DNA of 15,822 nt from an uncultured Woeseiaceae bacterium (GCA_947259435.1 CAMYMP010000292.1:1-15822); one strand, 5' to 3'; counted from the first letter of the stretch, positions 1 through 8,241 are shown. The notes: generated by a model not told the origin, from the sequence alone. Made by a program: numbers and translations.

Positions 1-380
1 TCATTCGCGGCTCAGCACAGGACACAGGAACTCTGGTGCTTCGCGATGCGACACAGTTAATGAGGCGCGGCGTGTCCGTTGTCATGGCCTCGGACGGCCC
101 CCTCGGGCCGCCGTTCGAAATCAAGACAGGTACTGCCATCATGGCGCGCATGGGCGGCGCGCCGATAGTGCCGATCGTCTGTGCCGCCAGCAGTGCACGG
201 ACAATGAACACCTGGGATCACTTCATGATTCCGAAACCGTTCGCGCGCGTCGTGGTGGCAATTGGCGAGCCGATCGAAGTACCGCGCGACCTGCCGATGA
301 GCGAGATCGAGAGCGTGCGCACGAGGGTGCAATCCGCGATGGAGTTGCTGGCTAACCAAGCACAGCAGCAGCTGTCGTAG
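1..380 (+). CDS. DUF374-family lysophospholipid acyltransferase-like protein, C-terminal part (5' end outside window)
   Basis: The reading frame is open from the left edge (in-frame start of the visible part is base 3, reading IRGSAQDTG) to a TAG at 378-380, so this is the 3' part of a longer gene. The visible 125 or so residues carry the signature of the DUF374 family: an RGS segment, then SDGPLGPP, then a glycine, an APIVPIV strand, a WDHFMIPKPFARV segment and an IGEPIEVP turn. Members are related to LpxL/PlsC-type acyltransferases and are thought to acylate lipids at the inner membrane. The HX4D catalytic motif would lie before the window, so activity cannot be judged here. The last 29 bp overlap the 3' end of the opposing aminotransferase gene. 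Its place next to lipid A genes suggests, but does not prove, an outer membrane lipid role. An internal GTG at 36 is possible but would remove conserved sequence. Confidence 0.8.
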   Translation, partial: IRGSAQDTGTLVLRDATQLMRRGVSVVMASDGPLGPPFEIKTGTAIMARMGGAPIVPIVCAASSARTMNTWDHFMIPKPFARVVVAIGEPIEVPRDLPMSEIESVRTRVQSAMELLANQAQQQLS

Positions 381-1449
381 CGACGAAATCGACTTCGTCA
401 TCGGTCATCTCGGGGAAAACCGGCAGGGACAGACAACCCGCCGCAACCCGTTCCGCGACCTCGAGCGCGCCGAACCGGGTGGTTGCAGAGAAATGCAGGT
501 GTTTATGCAGCGGCTTCGGGTAGTAAAGTGCCGTCGCGACGCCCGCCTTGCCGAGTTGCGACCGCACTCTGTCGCGGTCTTCCACGATGATCGTGTAATA
601 GCCGTAGACATGATGCGCGCCGTCTGGCGCGGTCGGTGTCTTCGCACCGGCGGTGGATAGCACGTTGTTGTAATGGCTAGCGATTTCCCGGCGTCTGTTG
701 TTGCTCGCATCGATGCGCTCGAGTTTGACGCGCAAGATCGCTGCCTGCAGATCATCAAGCCGGCTATTGAAGCCGAGTCGGACGTGTTCACCGCCGGCAC
801 CGATACCGTGGTTGCGCAACTCCCTGAGTCGACGATCCAGGTCGGGGTCGTTGGTGCTGACCATGCCACCATCGCCGAGGCAGCCCATAGTCTTGGTCGG
901 ATAGAAACTGTGTGCGCCCGCACTGCCGATGCTGCCGACACGTTGCCGATTGATCGCGGCGCCGAAACTTTGCGCGCAATCTTCGACAACGGCAAGATGA
1001 TGATGCGCAGCGATGTCCATGATCGCACGCATATCGGCCGGCAGGCCGAACATGTGCACCGGAATAATGGCGCGGGTCTTTTCCGTAATGGCGTCTGTTA
1101 TCAGGCCCGCGTCGATGTTGTAGCTGTCAGCGTCGATGTCGACGAGCACGGGCTGCGCATGAACGTACTCAATAGCCTCGAGCGTCGCGGCGAACGTGAA
1201 TGGGCTCGTGATGACTTCATCGCCAGGACCGATACCGAGTCCCACAACCGCGACGTGCAGGGCGTCTGTTCCGGAGCCGACGGCCACAGTGTGACTGACG
1301 CCAAGGTAGTCGGCGACGGCGTCCTCTAGCGCAGTCACGTTCTCACCCAATACATACGCGCCGCTCCGCGCGACCTGCAGTAGGCGGGCATCGTACTCTT
1401 CGGCAAGCTCTTCGTAGGCCCGACCCAGGTCCAGAAAGGGAACGTTCAT
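352..1449 (-). CDS. gnnB: DegT/DnrJ/EryC1/StrS-family sugar aminotransferase, probable GnnB (UDP-GlcNAc 3-aminotransferase)
   Basis: This 365-residue protein is a full-length PLP-dependent sugar aminotransferase. Visible family marks are GSGTDAL near residue 58 (phosphate binding), VVEDCAQSFGA at 154-164 (Asp157 to the PLP ring nitrogen, Gln160 stacking), and SFYPTK with Lys186 as the PLP Schiff-base lysine, followed by LGDGG. The family transfers an amino group, usually from glutamate, to a keto-sugar nucleotide. Its start ATG overlaps the stop of the preceding oxidoreductase gene by 4 bp (1446-1449). The upstream genes are a Gfo/Idh/MocA dehydrogenase and lpxH. This matches GnnA/GnnB, where GnnA oxidises C3 of UDP-GlcNAc and GnnB aminates it to UDP-GlcNAc3N for lipid A. 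The family assignment is firm; GnnB rather than a WbpE or FdtB-like enzyme is inferred from context. Confidence 0.85.
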   Translation of the reverse strand: MNVPFLDLGRAYEELAEEYDARLLQVARSGAYVLGENVTALEDAVADYLGVSHTVAVGSGTDALHVAVVGLGIGPGDEVITSPFTFAATLEAIEYVHAQPVLVDIDADSYNIDAGLITDAITEKTRAIIPVHMFGLPADMRAIMDIAAHHHLAVVEDCAQSFGAAINRQRVGSIGSAGAHSFYPTKTMGCLGDGGMVSTNDPDLDRRLRELRNHGIGAGGEHVRLGFNSRLDDLQAAILRVKLERIDASNNRRREIASHYNNVLSTAGAKTPTAPDGAHHVYGYYTIIVEDRDRVRSQLGKAGVATALYYPKPLHKHLHFSATTRFGALEVAERVAAGCLSLPVFPEMTDDEVDFVATTAAAVLG

Positions 1450-2393
1450 AGCGACTGTTGCCGGGCAACGGCGGTGGTGATCGCGAGCGCTGTCTCGAGT
1501 GCCTCCATCGCCCTTTGTCCATCGACCAGTGGCGGCGGTCCGCCGGAAATCGAGTCGAGAAACGCTTGTGTCTGATCCATCATGGCGTCGCTGGCATCAA
1601 AGGTCTGCTTGTCGATCGCGACATCCTCCGGACCCGTGACGGGGCCCGTACCTCGCTTGCCATAGTAGGTAAATGACCTGTTTTGCAGGTCGACGGATGC
1701 ATAGGAATCGGCCTGGAAAATCCTGAGCGACCGCTCGGTCTTGAGGCTGACCCGACTGCTCGTTACGTTGGCGACACAGCCATCCGCGAAACGTATTCTT
1801 GCATTTGCTACGTCAATATTATCCGAGAACACGGACCGGCCAACGGCGTCGACGTGCTCCATCGGGGAGCGTACGAAACTGTGAATAAGGTCGATGTCAT
1901 GGATCATCAGATCCAGAACGACACTGACATCAAGCGCGCGGGGTCTGTATGGAGCGATTCGCGTGGACTCGATGAACTGCGGCTGCCGGACGTGTTGGGT
2001 GAGCGCGACGACGGCGGGATTGAAGCGCTCGAGGTGTCCGACCTGAAGCACGATCCCGTTATCTTCGGCCAGTCGCACCAGGTCCCGTGCCTCGTCCAGT
2101 GTGGTTGTGATTGGCTTTTCGAGCAAGAGGTGAATGCCATTCTCGAGCAGGGTGCTCGCGATTTCAAAATGAGTCGACGTCGGTGTGGATAGCGCAACCG
2201 CGTCGATATGGCCAATAAGATCCCGGTAGTCCGCTACCGCCTCGGTCCCCAGGTTCGCAGCAACGGTGTTGGCGCGTTCGACGTCGATATCGACAACGGC
2301 GACCAGTTGCGATGCCGGCAGCGCGGCGAGCTTTTCTGCGTGGCGTTGACCCTGAACACCGGCACCAATGACTGCTGTCCTCAGCGGAATCAT
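1446..2393 (-). CDS. gnnA: Gfo/Idh/MocA-family NAD(P)-dependent sugar oxidoreductase, probable GnnA
   Basis: The 315-residue protein has an N-terminal Rossmann fold with GAGVQG at 10-15 and an acidic residue after strand 2 (VVDID). The EKP motif at 92-94 carries the conserved Lys93. QVGHLERFNP follows near 117-126, then a DLMIHDIDLI segment at 161-170 whose His165 is the usual catalytic histidine of this family. Length is normal. The predicted reaction is NAD-dependent oxidation of the 3-hydroxyl of UDP-GlcNAc to the 3-keto sugar, the substrate of the aminotransferase encoded next. Its ATG overlaps the lpxH stop by 4 bp (2390-2393) and its TGA overlaps the aminotransferase ATG by 4 bp, so the three are probably translationally coupled; no clear ribosome binding site precedes it. 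A WbpB-type oxidase for O-antigen sugars is the main alternative. Confidence 0.83.
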   Translation of the reverse strand: MIPLRTAVIGAGVQGQRHAEKLAALPASQLVAVVDIDVERANTVAANLGTEAVADYRDLIGHIDAVALSTPTSTHFEIASTLLENGIHLLLEKPITTTLDEARDLVRLAEDNGIVLQVGHLERFNPAVVALTQHVRQPQFIESTRIAPYRPRALDVSVVLDLMIHDIDLIHSFVRSPMEHVDAVGRSVFSDNIDVANARIRFADGCVANVTSSRVSLKTERSLRIFQADSYASVDLQNRSFTYYGKRGTGPVTGPEDVAIDKQTFDASDAMMDQTQAFLDSISGGPPPLVDGQRAMEALETALAITTAVARQQSL

Positions 2394-3139
2394 GTTCTGG
2401 TTAGTTCGTGGAATTGCCCGTCATTGCCATCGATCTTGAAGTAGCACGGCGCGTCTAACCAGCTGCCCAGGTTGACTGTTCGGAACGAGTTTCCGTCTTT
2501 GTCAATGCGGAAATCGTCCCTGACGTGAACGTGTCCGGAAAGGATAATGTCGAACGGTCTGTCAATGAAAGCTCGCCATGCGTGGTCACGAATTTTCGCA
2601 ATCGCACGATCGGCCGTGATGGACTTCGTGTGGGTTGTGTACTGGCGACTCCCCGTGCTGGCCCGTTCGCCGATGCGCGCAATCAACGCGCCGGGCAAAT
2701 TGCAGACCAGCCAGCGGATCGGCGGTGTACGCAAAAACCAGCGCAAGAACAGATACCCTCTATCGTCAGGATCCATCTGGTCTCCGTGTTCTACCCGCAA
2801 CGTCCAGTTGCCAAGTTGAACATAGGTTGGGCCTTTGTGCACGGTCAGGCCAAGCTGATCGGCCCAGAAATACTGCAGGTGCAGGTCGTGATTGCCCTCG
2901 AAGTAACAGATATCCACCCCGGCGCGCTCCAGGCGGCGAATCTCGTCGATGATGACGCGATAACGATCGATGAAGTAGCGGTGGTCGGCAACCCAGAGAT
3001 CGAATATGTCGCCGAGCAGAAACAGGTGCGTGATTTTCGTCTGGCCGGACAGATTTCGCAGGAATTGCTCGAACAGACGGGCACGAGGGCACTCTGGCGA
3101 CTGGATGTGGATGTCCGACACGAAATAGGCGCATGGCAT
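2390..3139 (-). CDS. lpxH: LpxH-like UDP-2,3-diacylglucosamine diphosphatase
   Basis: This 249-residue calcineurin-like metallophosphoesterase has all the metal-binding blocks in order: SDIH with Asp9 and His11, GDIFDLW with Asp44, GNHD at 82-85, HGD at 118-120 and GHVH at 202-205, ending with an LGSW segment. LpxH hydrolyses UDP-2,3-diacylglucosamine to lipid X and UMP on the cytosolic face of the inner membrane, the fourth step of the lipid A pathway. E. coli LpxH has GNRD where this protein has GNHD, so it belongs to a more divergent LpxH-like group; another UDP-lipid or nucleotide phosphoesterase is possible. Support comes from the two following genes, which look like GnnA/GnnB. The start is 9 bp after the hutI stop, with only a weak purine stretch (AGAG) before it, so it may depend on the hutI transcript. 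Confidence 0.8.
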   Translation of the reverse strand: MPCAYFVSDIHIQSPECPRARLFEQFLRNLSGQTKITHLFLLGDIFDLWVADHRYFIDRYRVIIDEIRRLERAGVDICYFEGNHDLHLQYFWADQLGLTVHKGPTYVQLGNWTLRVEHGDQMDPDDRGYLFLRWFLRTPPIRWLVCNLPGALIARIGERASTGSRQYTTHTKSITADRAIAKIRDHAWRAFIDRPFDIILSGHVHVRDDFRIDKDGNSFRTVNLGSWLDAPCYFKIDGNDGQFHELTRT

Positions 3140-3148
3140 GTTGTAACT

Positions 3149-4381
3149 CTAGCAGGCTCGGGTCAGGCTGACATCGCGACCGGCTATTAACAAGTCGACG
3201 GCTGGCCGCGAGCCGAGCCAGTAACTGAGCTCACGGGGATGCGTGATATCCCATACGGCAAGGTCGGCGCGTTTACCGGCTTCGAGCGTGCCACGATCCT
3301 GACCGAGGCCTAGCGCTACCGCGGCTTCGCGCGTTACGCCCGCCAGGCATTCTTCCGGCGTTAGCCCGAACAAACGGCAGGCGAGCGCCATGGCTTCGCG
3401 AAGCGAACACAGTGGGGAGGTCCCCGGGTTGCAATCTGTCGCAATTGCGATGGGCACTTTGTTGTCCCGCAAGGCGTTTACGGGCGGGCGTTGCGATTCG
3501 TTCAGCGTTAGGAAGGCGCCAGGTAGCAGCACCGCCGCGGTGCCGGCATTGCCCAGGGCCGCAACTCCGTCATTCGATGCGTGCTCGAGATGATCGGCCG
3601 ACAGCGCTTTGAATCGAGCAGCCAGCCCGGCCCCGCTGCCGTCGCTCAGCTGATCGGCATGCAGTTTGACCGGCAGTCCGAAAAGTTTTGCAGCCCGAAA
3701 TACCCTGCCGATCTGCTCCGCGCTAAATGCGAAGTCTTCACAATATGCGTCAACCGCATCAGCCAATCGCCGTTCGGCCACGGCCGGTATCAGCTGCTCA
3801 CAAATCAGATCGACATAGGCATCCGCGTCTTCGGCGAACTCTGGAGGAACAGCGTGCGCTGCGAGCAGCGTCGTTAGAACCGTCACATCGGTCGACTCGC
3901 CGAGGCGACGGCCGACTTCGAGCATCTTGATCTCGTTGTCGATGTCGAGGCCGTATCCCGACTTGATCTCTACGGTTGCCACACCGTCCGCTGCGAGCAT
4001 GCGGAGGCGTTGCATTGCAGACGCGAACAGTTCATCGGGGCCTGCACGCCGTGTCGCCCGAACTGTCGAGAGGATGCCGCCACCGGATCGGGCGATCTGT
4101 TCGTAGCTCACGCCCTGCAGTCGCTGCTCGAATTCGTCGGCGCGATCGCCAGCGAAAACGAGGTGCGTGTGGCAGTCGATCAGCGCCGGTGTAATCCAGC
4201 GACCCGAAAGGGACCGGGTTTCGTTTGCGCGGCTGTGAGGAAGATCGGAACCTGGCCCGACCCAGGCAACAGTTCCGCCGCTGATCGCCAGCGCGCCGTC
4301 CTCGATCGTGCCGTAGTCGGCCGCAGCACGCTGCATCGTCGCGATGCGGGCGTCTGTCAGCAGCAGGTCCCAGTCCGCCAT
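3149..4381 (-). CDS. hutI: Imidazolonepropionase
   Basis: HutI hydrolyses 4-imidazolone-5-propanoate to N-formimino-L-glutamate, the third step of histidine degradation, in the cytosol. I chose the ATG at 4379-4381, giving 410 residues, because GGAGGTG lies just upstream at 4385-4391 and the protein then begins like its family (MADWDLLL). The frame is open further upstream to 4609, but that would cross the divergent promoter and run into hutF. Amidohydrolase marks are DCHTH with His71 and His73, EIKSGYG at 138-144, KLHADQ with His241, DHLEHAS around His264, and ATDCNPG with the metal-binding Asp316. It is divergent from hutF, with 70 bp between them containing a candidate HutC operator. lpxH starts 9 bp downstream on the same strand. 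Confidence 0.97.
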   Translation of the reverse strand: MADWDLLLTDARIATMQRAAADYGTIEDGALAISGGTVAWVGPGSDLPHSRANETRSLSGRWITPALIDCHTHLVFAGDRADEFEQRLQGVSYEQIARSGGGILSTVRATRRAGPDELFASAMQRLRMLAADGVATVEIKSGYGLDIDNEIKMLEVGRRLGESTDVTVLTTLLAAHAVPPEFAEDADAYVDLICEQLIPAVAERRLADAVDAYCEDFAFSAEQIGRVFRAAKLFGLPVKLHADQLSDGSGAGLAARFKALSADHLEHASNDGVAALGNAGTAAVLLPGAFLTLNESQRPPVNALRDNKVPIAIATDCNPGTSPLCSLREAMALACRLFGLTPEECLAGVTREAAVALGLGQDRGTLEAGKRADLAVWDITHPRELSYWLGSRPAVDLLIAGRDVSLTRAC

Positions 4382-4451
4382 TTTCACCTCCGCGACTTTG
4401 CAATCGACGTTATCATGGTCTAGCCTGTATATACAACTTGACGAGGCTCCG
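4382..4451. promoter_or_regulatory. Divergent hutI / hutF promoter region
   Basis: These 70 bp are the only space between the two hut transcripts and must hold at least one start signal for each direction. For hutF, TTGCAA at 4398-4403 followed after 17 bp by TAGCCT at 4421-4426 is a weak sigma70-like pair. For hutI, the minus strand reads TTGTAT overlapping the palindrome, with GATAAC about 16 bp later. Neither pair is close to consensus, so exact start points are uncertain. A ribosome binding site for hutI lies at 4385-4391 and a short GAGG for hutF at 4443-4446. Confidence 0.55.
4426..4435. promoter_or_regulatory. Candidate HutC operator (perfect palindrome TGTATATACA)
   Basis: A perfect 10-bp palindrome, TGTATATACA, sits in the short region between hutI and hutF, 16 bp before the hutF start codon. 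The GntR/HutC subfamily binds short AT-rich dyads of the TGTA-TACA type, and a hutC gene lies directly downstream of hutF. In position it would overlap the hutI -35 region and the leader of hutF, fitting repression of both directions, relieved by urocanate. Outside the 10 bp the symmetry stops. The binding itself is inferred. Confidence 0.65.
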
Positions 4452-5810
4452 ATGACTGGCATTTTCGCGCGTAAGGCATTGTTACAAAAGGGCTGGGCGG
4501 ATAACGTGCGCTTCGGCATACGTGCTGGCCGGATCACGGACCTCGCACCGGACGGGTCCCGGGAATCGGCTGACTTCGTAGCCGGCATCGTGATTCCGGG
4601 GCTCTGCAACGCGCACAGTCACGCCTTTCAGCGCGCCCTGGCCGGCAGAACCGAAGAGCGATCGCCGGCTGCGCAGGACAGCTTCTGGACCTGGCGAGAA
4701 CGGATGTACGAACTGGCTGCCCGGATGGACGCTGAGTCTCTCGCCGCGATCGCGGCACAGGCTTACAGTGAAATGCTCGCCAGCGGCTATACGTCGGTAG
4801 CCGAGTTTCATTACCTGCATCGTGAGCCCGCTAGCGACCGGAATAATGATGCGATGTTCGATGCTGTGTGCCAGGCGGCAAATAAGAGCGGCATTGGTCT
4901 GACGTATGTGCCGGTGCTCTACGAGCGAGCGGGGTTCAATAAGCCAAAACCTGAAGGACCGCAAAAACTCTTTGCGCTCGAGATCGGAAGCTTCCTCGAA
5001 CACTATGCGCACGCGCGCGAAATTGCCGGCGATCGCATTTGCGTTGGTATCGGTGCGCACAGCCTGCGTGCCGTCAGTAAAGAGTCGCTGCTGCAGATCG
5101 CGGCCGCCGCGAGTGAGGCCAGAATTCCGCTGCATCTGCACATTGCTGAGCAGCAACGGGAGGTCGACGAGTGCCTGTCGGATTACGGCCGCAGGCCGGT
5201 TAGCTGGTTGCTCGATAACTTTGCTGTCGGTGACCGATGGTGTCTCGTGCACGCGACGCACATGGACGCTGATGAAACAGAATGCCTCGCGAAGTCGGGT
5301 GCCGTCGTGTGCCTGTGTCCAAGTACCGAAGCAAATCTGGGCGACGGCCTGTTTCCTCTGCACGACTTCCTGATCAATGGCGGACAGATCGCAATTGGTT
5401 CCGACAGCCACGTATCGATCAATCCGTTCGAGGAGCTGCGCTGGCTCGAGTATGGGCAGCGACTCGCGTCGCGGTCCCGCAACGTCGCCTCGCTCGAGCG
5501 GGCGCACGTTGGTCATGAACTCTTTTCGCGCGTGCTTGCAGGCGGCGCTTGCGCCACCGCACAACATCCTGTTGGCCTGCACGTCGGCGCTGCCGCCGAC
5601 CTTGTGGTGCTTGACGATGCAGACCCGATGCTCGTCGGTCACGACGATGTCACGTTGCTGGATGCCCTCGTGTTCTCGGGCTACCATTTGCCAATCGAAC
5701 GCGTCATGGCGCGCGGTGAGTGGTGTGTGGTCGACGGTGAACACGTCGACAAGGACGACATTCGCGCAGCGTATGCGGCGACGCTGCAGCGGCTGGGGGC
5801 AGGCCGATGA
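4452..5810 (+). CDS. hutF: Formimidoylglutamate deiminase
   Basis: HutF deaminates N-formimino-L-glutamate to N-formyl-L-glutamate and ammonia, the entry to the five-step branch of histidine degradation. I start it at 4452 (MTGIFARKALL, 452 residues) because GAGG lies at 4443-4446 and the product then has the usual length; an upstream start at 4344 would overlap hutI. It belongs to the amidohydrolase superfamily. NAHSH (His55, His57) binds the metal, PLHLHIAEQ holds His230 and Glu233, LVHATH lies at 265-270, and GSDSH contains Asp318. The stop overlaps the hutC start by 4 bp (5807-5810). Having HutF here, with a HutG deformylase downstream, means this organism releases formate and ammonia rather than formamide. 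Confidence 0.96.
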   Translation: MTGIFARKALLQKGWADNVRFGIRAGRITDLAPDGSRESADFVAGIVIPGLCNAHSHAFQRALAGRTEERSPAAQDSFWTWRERMYELAARMDAESLAAIAAQAYSEMLASGYTSVAEFHYLHREPASDRNNDAMFDAVCQAANKSGIGLTYVPVLYERAGFNKPKPEGPQKLFALEIGSFLEHYAHAREIAGDRICVGIGAHSLRAVSKESLLQIAAAASEARIPLHLHIAEQQREVDECLSDYGRRPVSWLLDNFAVGDRWCLVHATHMDADETECLAKSGAVVCLCPSTEANLGDGLFPLHDFLINGGQIAIGSDSHVSINPFEELRWLEYGQRLASRSRNVASLERAHVGHELFSRVLAGGACATAQHPVGLHVGAAADLVVLDDADPMLVGHDDVTLLDALVFSGYHLPIERVMARGEWCVVDGEHVDKDDIRAAYAATLQRLGAGR

Positions 5811-6574
5811 GCGCAGCCGCGAAACCAAGATATCAGCAGCTCAAGGACCTGATTATCGGGCGCATATCGAGCGGCGAGCTGAGACCGCAGGACCGCGTGC
5901 CGTCAGAGAACGATCTCGTCGAGGCGATGAACGTATCGCGCATGACGGCGAATCGCGCCTTGCGGGAACTGACTGACGAAGGCTACGTGCGGAGAGTTGC
6001 AGGCCGCGGAACGTTCGTCGCGGACTTTCGCGCGAGATCGCATGTACTCGAAGTGCACAATATCGCTGACGAAATACAGCGTCGTGGCCATGCGCACACG
6101 AGCGCGGTCATGAGGCAGTCGCGACAGCACGCGCGCGGCGAGATTGCCAAGGCTCTGCACGTTGAGCAGGGTATCGACGTGTTCCATTTACTCCTTGTGC
6201 ACTTCGAAAACGGCCTCCCGATCCAGGTAGAGGATCGCCACATCCTTGCAGATTTTGCACCGGACTGTCTCGAACAGGACTTCCGTCACGTCACGCCGAG
6301 TGCCTACCTCACAGCCGTCTCACCACTCCAGGAAGCCGAGCAGGTGGTGCGGGCAGCGCTGCCTAATGCGGCGGTGCGCAAGCGACTGCAAATGGCGGAT
6401 AACGAGCCGGGACTCGTCGTTATCCGACGCACATGGTCGGGCGGCCGGCCCGTAACTTTTGCGCGTCTGCATCACCCGGGGAGCCGCTACGAGTTGACGG
6501 GTCATTACACACCACCAGGAACACGCACATCGACTACGGGCACCGTCGTCGAACTGGAGAAGCTGCAAGCATGA
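5807..6574 (+). CDS. hutC: Histidine utilisation repressor HutC, GntR family
   Basis: The 255-residue protein has an N-terminal GntR winged helix (about residues 7-73), with VPSENDL, the recognition helix [14 protein letters not shown] and the wing GRGTFVAD, and a C-terminal UTRA-type ligand domain (about 90-240). HutC proteins repress hut genes and are induced by urocanate. Its gene is embedded in the operon: it shares 4 bp with hutF before it and 4 bp with hutU after it, so it is made with the enzymes and would regulate its own level. The likely target is the palindrome at 4426-4435. Identification as HutC rests on family plus gene context and is strong. Confidence 0.94.
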   Translation: MSAAAKPRYQQLKDLIIGRISSGELRPQDRVPSENDLVEAMNVSRMTANRALRELTDEGYVRRVAGRGTFVADFRARSHVLEVHNIADEIQRRGHAHTSAVMRQSRQHARGEIAKALHVEQGIDVFHLLLVHFENGLPIQVEDRHILADFAPDCLEQDFRHVTPSAYLTAVSPLQEAEQVVRAALPNAAVRKRLQMADNEPGLVVIRRTWSGGRPVTFARLHHPGSRYELTGHYTPPGTRTSTTGTVVELEKLQA

Positions 6575-8241
6575 ACACCAAGCGAACGATCAAGGCACCG
6601 ACCGGCACGCGACTGACGGCAAAGAGCTGGCTGACTGAGGCCCCGTTGCGCATGCTGATGAATAATCTCGACCCCGAAGTTGCCGAGCGACCCGAGGACC
6701 TGGTCGTGTACGGCGGGATCGGTAAAGCGGCGCGTAACTGGGAGGCGTTCGACAAGATCGTCGAGACATTGCGGGACCTCGAAGAAGACGAGACCCTGCT
6801 CGTTCAGTCCGGCAAGCCCGTCGGCGTGTTTCGCACGCACATTGACGCACCTCGTGTGCTGATTGCGAATTCAAATCTCGTCCCCGCCTGGGCGAACTGG
6901 GAGCACTTCCGCGAGCTCGACAAAAAGGGGCTGATGATGTTCGGTCAGATGACCGCCGGGTCGTGGATCTACATCGGCAGCCAGGGCATCGTGCAGGGCA
7001 CGTACGAGACGTTTGCCGAAATGGGCCGGCAGCACTATGACGGCGAGCTTGCGGGCCGCTGGATTCTGACCGCAGGGCTGGGTGGCATGGGTGGTGCGCA
7101 GCCGCTCGCCGCGACGATGGCTGGTGCCTCGATGCTCGCTGTCGAGTGTCAGAAAGATCGCATCGACAAGCGGCTGGAGACCGGTTACCTCGATACGCTT
7201 GCGGACACGCTGGACGAAGCCCTCGCGCTGATCGACAAGGCGTGCGTGGACCGCGAGCCGCTCAGCGTCGGGCTGCTAGGAAATGCTGCCGAGGTGGTGC
7301 CCGAACTGCTGCGACGTGGCGTGCGGCCCGACGCAGTAACGGACCAGACCTCTGCGCATGATCCGGCCAACGGTTACCTGCCGATCGGGTGGACAGTCGA
7401 ACAATGGCTGCAGGGCAGGCGCGATGATCCGGACGCCGTCGCGGCCGCGGCAAGAAAATCGATGGCCGTGCACGTTCGCGCGATGCTCGAATTCCACAAT
7501 GCCGGAATACCCACTTTTGATTACGGCAACAACATCCGCCAGGAAGCACTCAACGAAGGCGTGGATGACGCATTTGATTTTCCGGGCTTCGTTCCGGCTT
7601 ACGTCAGGCCGCTGTTCTGCCGTGGCGTCGGGCCGTTTCGTTGGGCGGCGCTGTCCGGTGATCCGGAAGACATTTACAAAACCGACTCAAAAGTGAAAGA
7701 GATGATTCCGGAGGACGCCCATCTGCATAATTGGCTCGACGCAGCGCGCGAACGCATTCATTTTCAGGGATTGCCATCGCGTATTTGCTGGGTGGGGCTG
7801 GGCCAGCGGCACAAATTGGGCCTGGCTTTCAATGAGATGGTACGTAGCGGCGAGCTGCGTGCACCCGTGGTTATTGGTCGCGACCATCTCGACAGTGGCT
7901 CCGTCGCGAGCCCGAACCGCGAGACCGAAGCAATGCGGGATGGGTCGGACGCGGTTTCGGATTGGCCGCTACTCAACGCGCTGCTCAGTACCGCGAGTGG
8001 CGCAACCTGGGTGTCGCTGCATCACGGCGGCGGTGTCGGCATGGGTTACTCACAACACGCCGGCCTCGTGATCGTTTGCGACGGTAGCGAGGCCGCGGAC
8101 AAACGTATCGAGCGCGTCTTGTGGAACGATCCGGCATCTGGCGTCATGCGGCATGCTGATGCTGGATATGAATTAGCGATTGATTGCGCGCGCGAATACG
8201 GCCTGCATCTGCCGATGCTGGGCAGCGGAGTGTCAACATGA
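6571..8241 (+). CDS. hutU: Urocanate hydratase (urocanase)
   Basis: HutU adds water to urocanate to give 4-imidazolone-5-propanoate, using tightly bound NAD+ as an electrophile. From the ATG at 6571 it has 556 residues, the normal length. [14 protein letters not shown] lies at 134-147, the NAD-binding glycine-rich GLGGMGGAQ at 169-177, FDYGNNIR at 316-323, and RICWVGLG near 404-411, where Cys406 matches the conserved active-site cysteine of bacterial urocanases. The start overlaps the hutC stop by 4 bp (ATGA), with GGAG at 6556-6559. The stop overlaps the hutH start by 4 bp. An upstream in-frame extension to 6433 lies wholly inside hutC and is not needed. Confidence 0.98.
   Translation: MNTKRTIKAPTGTRLTAKSWLTEAPLRMLMNNLDPEVAERPEDLVVYGGIGKAARNWEAFDKIVETLRDLEEDETLLVQSGKPVGVFRTHIDAPRVLIANSNLVPAWANWEHFRELDKKGLMMFGQMTAGSWIYIGSQGIVQGTYETFAEMGRQHYDGELAGRWILTAGLGGMGGAQPLAATMAGASMLAVECQKDRIDKRLETGYLDTLADTLDEALALIDKACVDREPLSVGLLGNAAEVVPELLRRGVRPDAVTDQTSAHDPANGYLPIGWTVEQWLQGRRDDPDAVAAAARKSMAVHVRAMLEFHNAGIPTFDYGNNIRQEALNEGVDDAFDFPGFVPAYVRPLFCRGVGPFRWAALSGDPEDIYKTDSKVKEMIPEDAHLHNWLDAARERIHFQGLPSRICWVGLGQRHKLGLAFNEMVRSGELRAPVVIGRDHLDSGSVASPNRETEAMRDGSDAVSDWPLLNALLSTASGATWVSLHHGGGVGMGYSQHAGLVIVCDGSEAADKRIERVLWNDPASGVMRHADAGYELAIDCAREYGLHLPMLGSGVST

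Noticed and set aside
352..2393. WbpB/WbpE-type pair for an O-antigen diamino uronic acid
   Set aside because: This cannot be fully excluded, but there is no WbpA-type dehydrogenase or WbpD-type acetyltransferase nearby, and coupling to lpxH points to lipid A.
2525..3190. A 221-codon plus-strand open frame opposite lpxH
   Set aside because: It is antisense to a gene with all metallophosphoesterase motifs; no family features and no start signal. The similar frame at 673-1329 opposite gnnB is rejected for the same reason.
4382..4609. Longer hutI start giving 76 extra residues
   Set aside because: It would cover the divergent promoter and overlap the 5' end of hutF. The ATG at 4379-4381 has a strong GGAGGTG site and begins where the family begins.
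4482..5828. A 448-codon open frame on the minus strand opposite hutF
   Set aside because: It lies antisense to an unmistakable full-length hutF. The translation shows no domain or motif, and long antisense frames are common in DNA of this base composition.
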